Part shown: positions 33,906 to 44,433 of the stretch, in pieces
How the letters are laid out: the number at the start of each line of letters is the position of its first letter
Numbering within the stretch: the stretch's first letter is position 1
Source of the DNA: Bursaphelenchus xylophilus
Taxonomy: Eukaryota > Nematoda > Chromadorea > Rhabditida > Aphelenchoididae
Length of the DNA stretch: 64,000 nt
NCBI GenBank assembly: GCA_904066235.2
Contig: CAJFCV020000006.1
Location: forward strand, 992,001 to 1,056,000
Direction: 5' to 3'
Notes under the pieces: model-generated
Seen by the model: only the letters and a program-made list of their open reading frames with translations
Databases searched by the model: none
Told to the model about the DNA's origin: nothing
Position numbers and translations under genes: made by a program

Positions 33906-33976
33906 TTCCGGGGGATTGAACCTCCGGGGACTTCAGATTCCCAGACTTCCGCGCTACCCACTGCGCCATGGGTGGC
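33906..33976 (-). tRNA. tRNA-like sequence or tRNA-derived SINE head, probably not functional
   Basis: On the minus strand TGGCGCAGTGGGTAGCGC (33968-33951) is a good A box with a pairing D arm, and GGTTCAATCCC (33922-33912) is a good B box at the right distance. The acceptor stem does not pair and the anticodon stem is poor, so it looks like a decayed tRNA or a SINE promoter rather than a working gene. Confidence 0.4.
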
Positions 33977-33989
33977 TCTCTCGGAATCA

Positions 33990-34650
33990 AAAAGGGACCG
34001 AGCGCGGGGACCTCCGCACTGTGCAAAAACACTTTCGAAAGGGGACACTGTGCGGATTTTTGCTTTGTCGCGCAGCGACAAAGCCAAAATTCGCGCAGCG
34101 ACAAAGCCAAAATTGGAATTCGCACTGTGCAAATTGAGAAAAAGCCTAGCTCACAGGGTAAAATGCAGAGTGCACGGTGCGTCTGGGGGGAAAGTGGGAA
34201 ATCAAAAGGGGGGTGCCTGGGAAAACGTTCGGAGGGTGTTTTTCGCACTGTGCAAAATGAAAAAAAGCCTACGAACGTAGGCTTTTTTGTTGATTGCACT
34301 GTGCACATTTTTCCAAATTTCAGGTTTCGAAGGGGAGTGTCTGCAAAATATTTTGCGACACTCCGCCAACAAATTTTGCACGGTGCAAGTGGGAAAGGCT
34401 TCGTTTGGCAAGATTGCACTGTGCAAACCGTGTCGCAACGTGGAAAAAAGGGCGTGGCAAAAATTGATTTTGCATTTTCGTGAGAAAGCAAAAATTTGTC
34501 TAGCTTTCTCGTCGATTTCGGGTCCCAGTATTTTTCCGAGGGCGATTTCAGTTGGGTTCGCGCGGGTTCGAGATTTTTTATTTTCTCCGGGTTTTCGCGA
34601 GTGCACTGTGCGGTGAAAAAGTGCACTGTGAGTTGACAAGGTGCAATGCG
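33990..34650. repeat. GCACNGTGC-rich region
   Basis: Around ten GCACTGTGC or GCACAGTGC sites lie between 34015 and 34630, with the duplicated block GCGCAGCGACAAAGCCAAAA at 34070-34115. Open frames are frame echoes of the repeats. Confidence 0.7.
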
Positions 34651-34654
34651 CGGT

Positions 34655-34865
34655 GCTTAGCGCATAGGCTTAGGCTTAGTTTGCTTAGCCGCTTAGGCTG
34701 CTTAGGCTTAGCTCAGGCTTAGTTTGCTTAGGCTGCTTAGCCGCTTAGGCTGCTTAGGCTTAGGCTAATTTGGTGGCGCTTTGCGCGCACACCCGCGTTG
34801 GGAATGTAGGCTGACGAGTCGCGTAGCGACGTAGTCAGGCTACATCCCAACGCAGCTTGTCTAAA
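34655..34865. repeat. GCTTAGGCT simple repeat and an adjoining hairpin
   Basis: GCTTAGGCTGCTTAGCC-type units fill 34655-34770. They are followed by a short foldback, GCGTTGGGAATGTAGGCTGA against its inverse, with GTCGCGTAGCGAC at the tip (34793-34855). Confidence 0.75.
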
Positions 34866-35184
34866 AATTCTAATTATACTACGTCAAGTGTGCCGATCAA
34901 ATGTCCAGTTTTTCATGCCATTCCCGCACGTCTTACCATCGGGTGCGATAAGACTTTAATGCACTTTAGTTGAATTGTGTGGTCGATTTTTTGCACGGGA
35001 CAAAAGTGAGGATTATCAGCGGCTGGAAGCGTCTGACAAGAAGAAGACGGGAAGCGAGGTACAAATGAACAGATGATCACATATCACTCCATGGGAGGCC
35101 GTGAGCTTCATCTTACGGTGCAAAGACATTACGGTTTCCGTGCTCTTTCGAGAGTGCGCCGAATTTTTTGCGTTCTTGGGAAAA

Positions 35185-35445
35185 TGAGTGTCTGTCGGGA
35201 AAATAATGTGGATCAATTACTGTCGGTTGTCCGGAAAATAATGTGGATTAAAACAGTACTGGTCTGTCGGGAAAATAATGTGGATTAAAACAGTACTGGT
35301 CTGTCGGGAAAATAATGTGGATTAAAATAGTACTGGTCTGTCGGAAAAATAATGTGGATTTTAAATACTATCAGTCGTGTCGGGAAAATAATGTGGCTCA
35401 AATACTGTCGGTTTGTCGGGAAAATAATGTGGATTTGTCGCGACT
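35185..35445. repeat. Tandem array of MITE ends downstream of the SLC26-like gene
   Basis: About seven copies of CTGTCGGGAAAATAATGTGG recur at roughly 40 bp spacing with linkers such as ATTAAAACAGTACTGGT. Only the left terminus is repeated; no matching right ends are seen. Confidence 0.85.
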
Positions 35446-35584
35446 TATATATATCATCGCTTCGCGACAGATAGCAACCCCGTTTAGACTACGATATCCA
35501 ACATCTTACAACGTCTCGCTTGATTCGCCAAATTATCTCATAGCCAAGTTGAGCCGGCAAACCCCTCGATTCTTTATAAATATA

Positions 35585-35590
35585 TTTATT
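35585..35590 (-). terminator. Polyadenylation signal AATAAA (SLC26-like gene)
   Basis: AATAAA on the minus strand, 104 bp after the stop codon, in AT-rich sequence. Confidence 0.5.
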
Positions 35591-35693
35591 TCTATCACAT
35601 AAACTACCCATTTATGTACCGTATGTTCGGAAGACAACAAGATATGTAACAAGAAAAGACCTGTAGTAAGTGAGTAATGCAGCGCAATACTTT

Positions 35694-38600
35694 TCATGAG
35701 ACAGCGTGAATGTTCAGCTGTTCGTCGAGTGGATCGTAGGGCAGCGACAGCTCCTCCAACAAGTGCAGTGTCGAGGCGTCGCGGCGGAGTTTGGCGATCG
35801 CGACCGCATCCCTGATCGTGGGGTAAAAGTTGGATTTGGGGACGTAGGCGTAGAAGCCGCACTTCTGGAACAGCTCGCGGACCGGCGCTTTGGCGGCCGC
35901 GAAATAGACGAGCACCATGTGGGAGCGGAGCTCGTTGAAGATCTGAAAAGTCGGTAGGTTTGTTTCGAAAGTCTTCGCGTCTGTCGGGGAAATAATGAGC
36001 ACTCTGTTGCATCGAAAATAGCCGAGAAAATGAATTGTATCGCGACAAAATCAAGTTGCATTTCGCCGCAGCGACAAGATCGGAGCAGCGACATTGTGCA
36101 CATTATTTTCCCGACAGCCTGATGAAACTTGTCGGCGTCTTCACGGGAACCGTCAGTCTGTCGGGAAAATAATGTGGATTGTAATACTATCAGTCTGTCG
36201 GGAAAATAATGTGGATTGTAATACTATCAGTCTGTCGGGAAAATAATGTGGATTGTAATACTATCAGTCTGTCGGGAAAATAATGTGGATTGTAATACTA
36301 TCAGCCTGTCGGGAAAATAATGTGGATTGTAATTACTACCAGACTGTCGGGAAAATAATGTGGATTGTAATACTACCAGACTGTCGGGAAAATAATGTGG
36401 ATTAAGAAACTATCACTCTGTCGGGAAAATAGCTGTGACTGAGGATTTGGCGCACTGCCGCGGCAAGAACTTTTGCTGCGACAAATCCACATTACTTTTC
36501 CGACATCTGATGTTATATTATTCGTCTGTCGGGAAAATTATGTGGACTTGTCGCACTCAGATTTTGGCCGATTCCGAGGAGCGACAAATCCATATTGTTT
36601 TCCCGACAGGCGTCTGAATTTGTCGCTGTATCAGTTTGTCGGGTAAATAATGTGGTTTGTCGCATCGAAGCCGCGGCTAGCGACAGCGATGACGGACGAT
36701 TCCGAGGCGCGACAAATCCACATTATTTTCCCGACAGGTTAGTGAATTTGTCGCTGTATCAGTCTGTCGGGAAAATAATGAGTACTCTGTCGCATCAAAA
36801 GTCGTAATAAAATTCTAAGGTGAGACAAATCCACATTATTTTCCCGACAGACTGAGATCGTGTCTATAGTTTTTTTTTTATTTCAATTTTCTCACCTCTT
36901 TCAGCGCGTTGACTCCCATCGTGTCCACGAACGTGAATCCCGAGCAGTCGACAATAAAATGCCGATAAGCCAGGCCGCTGGTCCCCTTCCCGATCTTGAT
37001 GGGCAGTTGCGGTGGGACACTATGCGTCAAGACCATGTTGTTCAGTCGATGCAGCGTGTCTTCCGGGTCCGGAATTTCGACTTTGAGGTCCTCGGGGCCG
37101 AGAACGTGAGGATTGTCTTCCTTCCATCGGAGGGCCGCCAAATGAATCGATTCCTTGAAGCTTTCGACGTTCGTGAAAAGCAAGGGAGCGTCGAAACGGA
37201 AGACGCAGATTCCCTGCAAAAGTCGAAGCGTATATGTGGCTCGGGACAGCGATAAAATAAAAACCCCGATTTTTGAAGATGTCCAGAAAATGTGTCACGA
37301 TGACACTCGTTTAAAATGTGGTAATGGTATAAAAAATTGCTGTATATGGCTTAGGGTACTTCCTGGAGTACCGTGAATAGATGGCTGGGGACAATGATAA
37401 ATAAAAACCCCGATTTTTGAAGATGTCCAGAAAATGTGTCACGATGACACCCGTGTAAAATGTGGTAGTGGTATAAAAATCGGATATATATGGCTTGGGG
37501 TGCTTCCTAAAGTATCGCGAGTAGATATCTCAGGACAGTGATAAATAAAAACCCCGATTTTTGAAGGTTTCCAGAAAATGTGTCACGATGACATCTGTTC
37601 AAAATGTGTCAGTGGTATAAAAAACAGCTGTATAAAGCTAAGAGTAGTTCCTAGAGTACCCACAAAAAATTACTTCAAAATTTTTGCAATCCACAAAAAA
37701 TGTGTCACGATGACACCCGTTTAAAATGCGGTAGTGGAATGAAAAAAGGCTCTATATGACTAGGAGTACTCTAGAGTATCCACAAAAAAAAATTTGACTT
37801 CAAATCTTTTGAAATCCACAATTTGGATGACGGATTTTCTGGATTTTTTCCCGAGGACCTTGATATTTCCCGAAATTTCATGGCTTGCTCTACAGCTTGC
37901 GCCCATCCATATATAGGATTTGTTTATAAATCTACCACGTTTTTAAACCAATGTCATCATGACGCATTTATGGACATCCAAAGATTTGTAAGTTTCGAGC
38001 CATACATGTACGTATGATTATGTTCCCAGACTCACATTAACCTCCACCACGCTTGTATATCTCTCCGCATCCCGGAAGTCGTTCGTCCCTTTCAAGTTGG
38101 CCAAGTAATGCCAACGAGGCCATTGCGTTCGGAACACTGTGGTCATCAACGCAAACCCAATCGAGATCGCCAGCCCCTCCGTGACGTCATAGCCGATTGT
38201 GGCCGAAAAACTGACCAGCCAAATGAAGAAGTCGGTCTTGGACAGAGGCCAGAGGCGTTTCAACTCTCCCACTTTTTTCATCATATTGGTCAGGGCTACC
38301 ATGATCACAACCGAGAGAATGCACTGAAATGGGATAGGTTTTAGAGCGTTTAGAAAAGTAAAAATTTTATATATTTTTGCTATTTTTGTTATTCCAAAAA
38401 AATTATCCTTGCCATAATTTTTTTCATCTTTTTATTTTCAGTCTGTCGGGAATATAATGAGCATTCTGCCGCATCGAAAATCGCATCACCTCATTCAGAA
38501 AATCAATTGAGAAAATCAAATTGTTTTTCACTCCAGTGACGCGATCGGCGCATCGACATTATTTTCCCGACAGACTGAAAATTATAATATGAAAAATATA

Positions 38601-41600
38601 TGTTGTGCAAATTTTTATGCAAAAATGGGAACATCTAAAATTTTTAGGGCCTTTTAGATATTCAAATGTGTAATTCTTTGCATAAAAAACTTTGTTTAAG
38701 CATTTTGCGGAAGGTACGCAAATTTTATGCAAATTAAAAAAAAATATGCAAATTAAAAAAAATATGCAAATTTTGAAAAGTATGCAAATTTTAGAAATTA
38801 TGCAAAGTTTAAAAATTATACAAATTTTTCAAAAAAATAAGCTCCAATATTGTGAAAATGACTACTTTAACCATCAAAAATATATTTTTTTTTCACTAGA
38901 ATTGAGAAATTTTTAAATTATGCAAATTTTATGCAAATTTCAAAAACTATGTAAACATTGTGTTCATTATTTTCCCGACGAACGAAAAAAACCAATTTTT
39001 CAACTTACCATAGGCAATGTGCGCAACAATCGGCCGAAATACAGGATGACTGCGGCGATGATGACGCTGGAAAAGATTGTGGACAGCTAAAAATTCCATG
39101 GCACAAATCTGATCTCCACTTACTTGAGTCTTGGTCCCCGCTTCCACACTGACCGCCGTCCGACTCAGCGAACACGCCACCGGGTACATGGGGAAGACGG
39201 GCGAGAACAGCGAAGAGAACCCGAGGGCGTACAGCTCCTGGCCCGGGTCCGTCTCGTAGTTGTATCGTTTGCCAAAGATTTTGGCCAACGAAATGTGAAT
39301 GGCGGCGACGACAATGGAGATGGTGATGGCGTGCGGGATGAGATGCGGGACCAAGGAGAAGGTTGGGAGCGTTGGGATGGGGAATCTGCATGGAAATAGA
39401 AGGATTTACTATTGTTAGTATTTTCATAAAGTGCATGGACTTTTTTCGTTTTCGCACAGTGCATTTTGAACCTTTTCCCACGCTTGTCGCCAACGCACAG
39501 TGCATTTTTTCTTTTCGCACAGTGCAAACCTCAAAAGAGTCGTTTGCACTGTGCAAATTTCTCAACAAAAGCGCAGCGGCGCGGTTGAAACTCGCTTATG
39601 TCGCAGCGACATTTCCGATGCACAGTGCGAAAACAACTTTTCCCACACTTCTCGAGCTTTTTTTTCTCACACAGAGCTTTTTTCTCTTTTTGCACGGTGC
39701 ATTTTGAACCTTTTCGCACAGTGCAAACCACAAAAAGCCGATTGCACTGTGCAGCTTTCACAAAAACCTGGTCGCAACTTTTCGAACGGCGACGAGTGAA
39801 ATTCACGGTGCAATGCGACACCGCACAGTGCGAAAGGCGTTTTCTCGCCGCACAGTGCGAAACGGAAGGGCGAAAAAGCTGATGTCGCGCGAATGAAACG
39901 GCACAGTGCGTTCTTCATTTTTCGCACTGTTCTGATTTTTTCCCGCGCGACACCTCATCGCAATGCCGACCGCACCGTGCGAAATGAATGCGTTGAAGTT
40001 TGCACAGTGCAAAGTGAACTTTTGTTTTCGCACTGTGCGCGTCTCGCAAACAACTTGTCGCCGCTTCGCAAACGGCGACAATCAAAATTCACGGTGCATT
40101 GCGATCCCGCACCGTGCAAAATGAATGCTTTTGGAAAAGGGGTGAAACTGCACAGTGCGTTCTTCATTTCGCACTGTGCTGATTGTTTGTCGCGAAAACA
40201 CACTTTGTCGCACGGCCGCACCGTGCGAAAACAAGAAAAAAAGGCTTTTTGGGCCGCCGAAATAAGTCGGTAATTACTGTAAAGGATGGAGAAAAATTAC
40301 CCCGTTGCCAACTCGCCAACAATTGGGACGTTGTGCCTTGAATGGAAGTGACAATACGCTGACAAGCCGGTTACAAACAGCAACTGAAAAAATGCGTTTG
40401 AAAAATCCAAAATCTCAAAATATTTACCAGTTTGTCGGGAAAATAATGAGCATAATTTTGCTGCTCACGTCGCTAAAGTGAAAAAAATTGATTTTACCGT
40501 GAGACAATTCATTTTTTCGATGCAATTTTCGACACGACAGAGTGCTCATTATTTTCCCGACAGACTGATAATTATAATATGAAAAAATTAAATTATGCAA
40601 ATTTAAAAAAACTATGCAAATTTCAAAAAATTATGCAAATTACAAAAAATTATGCAAATTTCAAAAAATTATGCAAATTTCAAAAAATTATGCAAATTTC
40701 AAAAAAATATGCAAATTTCAAAAAATTATGCAAATTTCAAAAAATGCAAATTTTTTTAAATAAATTTTAGACTCAGAAATTATGAAAATCGCTGTTTTTC
40801 CTGTCAAAAATACTCTCCAAAAAATCGCCTACCAACACAAGCTCAAACGGCGGCGGTACCGAGATCTTCAAGGTGTTCTTGAACCACGGATTCACATAAT
40901 GCTTTCCCAGCACCAGAAACAGTAATCCGAGCAGCGAGATCAGCATCACCGTCTGATTGAGCTGCTCCGGAATTGCGAGCACAATATCGTAGAGCTTGAA
41001 GAACAAATTCCCGGCGCCAATTCGCCGAGGCAGGTCCTCCAGGCCGAAGAAGTCCTTCAACTGGCTGACAAACACGTGGAACGCGGCGCCCGTCGAGAAC
41101 CCACCAACTACGGCGTCGGAGAAGTAAGCAGTAACGAATTCGAGGCGAAGAAAGGCCATTACTATCTAAAATAAGGTGAATTTGGGAAGAAAAAGTCAAG
41201 CAATTTTTGCAAATTTTTGCATAAATATTTTTCAATAGGTTGACAATGATTCTTGAAAATTTTAGCTCATGCTATGCAATGACGGCCGAGATATGGTCTT
41301 TGCGGATGAGAGACTATGTGAAATGAGGAGAGACGGTAGAAAAACGGATTTCTGCGGTGTCTTCTTGAATTTTGAGCGGAAAAATATTTTTTTTGGTATA
41401 CTTGTATTAGACAGCACAAACAAAGCCTGAAATTTTCAATTTGAAAATTCCAAAAAAAGTTGGATTTGTGAATTTCTTAGGTGATTTAGTGATTTTCAAA
41501 AAGCAAACATAAATATTTTTACCAAAAAATATATGCTTTTCCGTTCGAAATTTGCAAATATCAGTCTGTCGGGAAAATAATGTGGATTCGTCCATCATTT

Positions 41601-43819
41601 GCTTTGCGACGGCTAGCCGCGGCTGAAGATTTATAGATAATCAACTCAATGAGACGAGAAATTTTGTTACGAAAAATCCACATTATTTTCCCGACAGACT
41701 GATATACATTCAAAAAACTTTTTTTTTTAAACTTTTTTTACTGCTCTCCAAGTGTTACACATTCACTTCTTTGGAAAGCACAAGCTAAAATTCTTAGAAA
41801 TTTTTGTGCGACTTATACCAATTGCCCTTTCAAAATTTCATAAAAACATAGATTTTTTAAAAACAGGTCTAACAAAATTTTTTGAAAATTTTAGCATTTG
41901 CTATGCAAAATTTCAAAAAATTTTTTGACATCGAAATTTGTAAAAAAATTGATTTTAAAATACGTTCTTTCTAATAAATAAAACACTTACTTCTGCCCTC
42001 CTAAACTCAAATTAAAGTTTTTTGAAAATTTTAGCATTTGCTATGCAAAATTTCAAAAAATTTTTTGACATCAAAATTTGCAAAAAAATTGATTTTAAAA
42101 TACGTTTTTTCTCATATAGAAACTACTTACTTTTGCTCTCCCAACCTCAAATTAAGATTTTCCGAAAATTTTAGCATTTGCTATGCAAAATTTCAAAAAA
42201 TTTTTTGACATCGAAATTTGCAAAAAGGTTGATTTTAAAAGTACGTTCTTTTCTATATATAAAATAATTACATTTACCCTCACATACTCAAATTAAGATT
42301 TTCTAAAAATTTTAGCATTTGCTATGCAAAATTTCGAAATTTTTTTTGACATCAAATTTTGTAAAAAAAATAATTTTATAATACGTTTTTTCTCATATAA
42401 AAGCTACTTACTTCTGCTCCCCTAACCTCAAATTTCCCCACCTACCATAACCAAACCGATTGTGAAACACAACGTGGAAGTGACTTCAATATTCGAATAT
42501 CCACTATGACTATCCACGCCCAATCCTGTTGAATTTAAGCCCTGCAAATCGGGGCCCGCGTCCCATGTGGCCAACTCTTCCACCGCCATTCGGGACATTA
42601 GAGCGACCACGGCGAAAGAGCCCAACGAATTATGCCTGGAGGTGCCGAAGATCATGTAAAACAAAGGGGGAAAGAAGGATATGTACAGGCCGACAATTGG
42701 AGGGACACCCGCCAGAACGGAGTAGGCAATTCCTAAAAAATGCTATCAGTCTGTCGGGAAAATAATATGGATTTAATACTACCTGTCTGTCGGGAAAATA
42801 ATGTGGATTTGTCGCCCCTCTTTCCCTATCAGACTGTCGGGAAAATAATGTGGTTTCTAAATACTATCAGCCTGTCGGGAAAATAATGTGGATCAAATAC
42901 TATCAGTCTGTCGGGAAAATAATGTAGATTGAAACAGTACTGGTCTGTCGGAAAAATAATGTGGATTTTAAATACTATCAGTCTGTCGGGAAAATAATGT
43001 GGATTGAAACAGTACTGGTCTGTCGGAAAAATAATGTGGATTTTAAATACTATCAGTCTGTCGGGAAAATAATGTGGATTGAAACAGTACTGGTCTGTCG
43101 GAAAAATAATGTGGATTTTTAATACTATCAGTGTGGGAAAATAATGTGGGTTTGTTGCGCCTTGGAATATTATTACGCCATTTGATACGACAGAGTCATC
43201 ATTATTTTCCCGACAGACTGATACATCGACAAATTCACTACCCTGTCGGAAAAATAATGCGGATTTGTCGCGTCTCGGAATCGTCCATCATCGCTCTACG
43301 ATTGCTAGCAGCGGCTGGCCATTTGATAGCGAGATATTTCGCTGCGACAAATCCACATTATTTTCCCGACAGACTGAAAATTCGGAGATAAATCGATTCT
43401 TTTCGTTTTTTAACCAGAATTTTTTTTTACCTTGAGGGATGTGAATGATGGCCAACGTTAAGCCTCCGATCAGATCTCCAATCAGATCCCGCGACCATTT
43501 ATAATGCGGTAACCACTCGAAGATGGGGACAAAACTTATCACCGTCTCCACAAAATTGTGCGCTGATGTAAAGGGACGGGAGTAGTGACTGAAAAACGCG
43601 AAGATTCGACGGACCGTTTCGCCTTGCTGATCGGTTGGCGGGCTGTAGTTGTAGAGTTTGTCGAATTCTTCCTGAAAAAAAGGCCGGGAGTTTATTTTTG
43701 AAGCCTTTTTTGTAAGCACTGTGTATAAAAAACGCCGTACTTGCCTGATTCATTGGTGGTCGGGCTTGAGTGAACCGACCCGTCTGCAAGATCGGCCCGT
43801 CCTCCGCATCTTGAGACAT
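35694..43819 (-). CDS. SLC26/SulP anion transporter with STAS domain
   Basis: Ten exons on the minus strand: 43819-43745, 43671-43431, 42732-42446, 41165-40833, 40383-40301, 39385-39124, 39086-39009, 38323-38036, 37213-36896 and 35942-35694, giving 737 residues with closing phases. SLC26 proteins exchange sulphate, chloride, bicarbonate or similar anions across the plasma membrane. Seen: the SulP signature from about residue 95 ([20 protein letters not shown]); [40 protein letters not shown]; a last membrane block with [20 protein letters not shown]; then a C-terminal STAS domain with [19 protein letters not shown] and [20 protein letters not shown]. Intron 1 has a GC donor (CAG then GCAAGT), the only one in phase with exon 2. 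The introns are unusually burdened with arrays and MITEs. The substrate cannot be told. Confidence 0.93.
35979..36122. mobile_element. Subtype-1 MITE in the last SLC26-like intron
   Basis: A full copy between GTCTGTCGGGGAAATAATGA and CATTATTTTCCCGACAGCCT, with the internal CGAGAAAATGAATTGTATCG. Confidence 0.8.
36150..36430. repeat. Tandem array of MITE ends (eight units)
   Basis: CTGTCGGGAAAATAATGTGG recurs about every 36-38 bp with the linker ATTGTAATACTATCAGT. Unit identity is very high, suggesting recent expansion. Subtype-2 fragments follow to 36860. Confidence 0.9.
36430..36860. mobile_element. Cluster of short subtype-2 MITE copies
   Basis: At least three short copies with inverted ends CTGTCGGGAAAATTATGTGG and CACATTATTTTCCCGACAGG, separated by TTTGTCGCTGTATCAG. 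One contains GCGACAGCGATGACGGACG. Confidence 0.75.
37265..37765. repeat. Four tandem units of about 144 bp in SLC26-like intron 8
   Basis: AAAATGTGTCACGATGACA starts near 37288, 37432, 37576 and 37698. The first three units share AAAACCCCGATTTTTGAAG. The central word GTGTCACGATGACAC is a near-palindrome. Confidence 0.85.
38436..38582. mobile_element. Partial subtype-1 MITE in SLC26-like intron 7
   Basis: Left end CTGTCGGGAATATAATGAGC and right end ATTATTTTCCCGACAGACTG; the interior is shortened. Confidence 0.7.
38715..38945. repeat. ATGCAAATT array in SLC26-like intron 7
   Basis: ATGCAAATT is repeated about eight times with A-rich spacers of 8-10 bp. The word matches the octamer bound by POU-domain proteins. 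A second array is at 40580-40750. Confidence 0.8.
39418..40240. mobile_element. GCACNGTGC-rich element in SLC26-like intron 5
   Basis: It starts TTTTCATAAAGTGCATGGAC and contains more than twenty GCACAGTGC, GCACTGTGC, GCACGGTGC or GCACCGTGC sites. The phrases CCCACGCTTGTCGCC and TATGTCGCAGCGACATTTCC recur as in the element at 48190. Later parts repeat CAAACAACTTGTCGCCGC-type blocks. Confidence 0.8.
40432..40572. mobile_element. Subtype-1 MITE in SLC26-like intron 4
   Basis: Ends TTGTCGGGAAAATAATGAGC and CATTATTTTCCCGACAGACT with a full-length diverged interior. Confidence 0.8.
40580..40755. repeat. ATGCAAATTTCAAAAAATT tandem array in SLC26-like intron 4
   Basis: About ten near-identical units of 18-20 bp. 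The lysine- and phenylalanine-rich open frame across it is an artefact of the repeat. Confidence 0.9.
41563..41703. mobile_element. Subtype-2 MITE in SLC26-like intron 3
   Basis: TATCAGTCTGTCGGGAAAAT at the left and the exact inverse at the right, ending in GACTGATAT. The interior has GCTTTGCGACGGCTAGCCGC. Confidence 0.85.
41870..42430. repeat. Four tandem units of 140 bp in SLC26-like intron 3
   Basis: TTTAGCATTTGCTATGCAAA starts at about 41889, 42029, 42169 and 42310. Each unit ends with TACTTACTTCTGC or similar, which on the gene strand reads as a donor-like GTAAGTA, so the array offers several cryptic 5' splice sites. Confidence 0.85.
42742..43150. repeat. Tandem array of MITE ends in SLC26-like intron 2
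   Basis: At least ten copies of CTGTCGGGAAAATAATGTGG or the variant CTGTCGGAAAAATAATGTGG alternate in a higher-order unit of about 80 bp with linkers TTGAAACAGTACTGGT and TTTAAATACTATCAGT. Confidence 0.9.
43237..43380. mobile_element. Subtype-2 MITE in SLC26-like intron 2
   Basis: Left end CTGTCGGAAAAATAATGCGG and right end CACATTATTTTCCCGACAGA; the interior includes CGTCCATCATCGCTCTACG. Confidence 0.8.
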
Positions 43820-43822
43820 TTT

Positions 43823-43832
43823 TCTGCAATAT
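43823..43832 (-). other. Probable spliced-leader acceptor of the SLC26-like gene
   Basis: On the minus strand ATATTGCAG ends at 43824, then AAAA and the ATG at 43819. A MITE begins only 20 bp further upstream. Confidence 0.55.
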
Positions 43833-43845
43833 TTGGGGTTAGTTA

Positions 43846-44089
43846 CAGTGGCGGACCTGATCCAGTGACAAAAAAACGTTCCACTTTGCATCCGGGAAGC
43901 ATCAAAAATGTGGCAAAATACCTCCCTCTCCAAGTGAAAGGTCACCAAAAGTGCCTTTTTTGTGAGGGAAAGGGCGAGCCCTTCAAAATAGAGTTTTTTA
44001 GTTGAAGAGAGAGGCATTTTGCCACATTTTTTGATACTTCCCGGATGCAAAATGGCACATTTTTTGCCAATGGATCAGGTACGTCACTG
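43846..44089. mobile_element. TA-flanked palindromic MITE just upstream of the SLC26-like start
   Basis: A GACCTGATCCAGTGACAAA copy bordered by TA at 43844-43845 and 44090-44091. Its left end is 27 bp upstream of the start codon, so any proximal promoter sequence was displaced or supplied by the element. Confidence 0.8.
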
Positions 44090-44107
44090 TAAACTTCGAG
44101 ACAACTA

Positions 44108-44405
44108 CTAGTCAGTTTGCAAAGTCGCGGGATTTACGCGATTCTGGCGAGCGCATGCTATAAGATTAATGCGTGAAATTTACAACGCTTGTAGAGAAAA
44201 GAGAGATCTTTTCACCCATGTCAATTTTAACAACCTTTATGCAGAACTCAATTTGTAATCAACCCTGAAAAGGTGCAGTGCTGTGCAATTTCGTGTTTTT
44301 TTTTGCGACGTGCAATATGCTTTCTTGTGCTGTCGCTCGCACCCTGATTTATTTCGCACAGCGCCAACGCCAAAAATTACTCCAGCGACTTTGCTAACGG
44401 ACTAG
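44108..44405. mobile_element. CTAGTC foldback, TA-flanked
   Basis: The ends CTAGTCAGTTTGCAAAGTCG and the inverse CCAGCGACTTTGCTAACGGA are flanked by TA (44106-44107, 44406-44407). The interior has GTCGCTCGCACCCTGA, shared with GCACNGTGC elements at 46545 and 57600, but few intact 9-mers. Confidence 0.8.
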
Positions 44406-44433
44406 TAATATAATATATAAAAATGTAAATATT

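Noticed and set aside
34202..34639. Overlapping 100-260 codon frames on both strands
   Set aside because: They follow GCACNGTGC repeats and mirror one another; not protein-like.
35185..35445. CRISPR-like regular repeat and spacer pattern
   Set aside because: Eukaryotic intronic context; the repeat is a MITE end and the spacers are near-identical linkers, not diverse.
40579..40770. Lysine- and phenylalanine-rich open frame
   Set aside because: Pure by-product of the ATGCAAATTTCAAAAAATT array.
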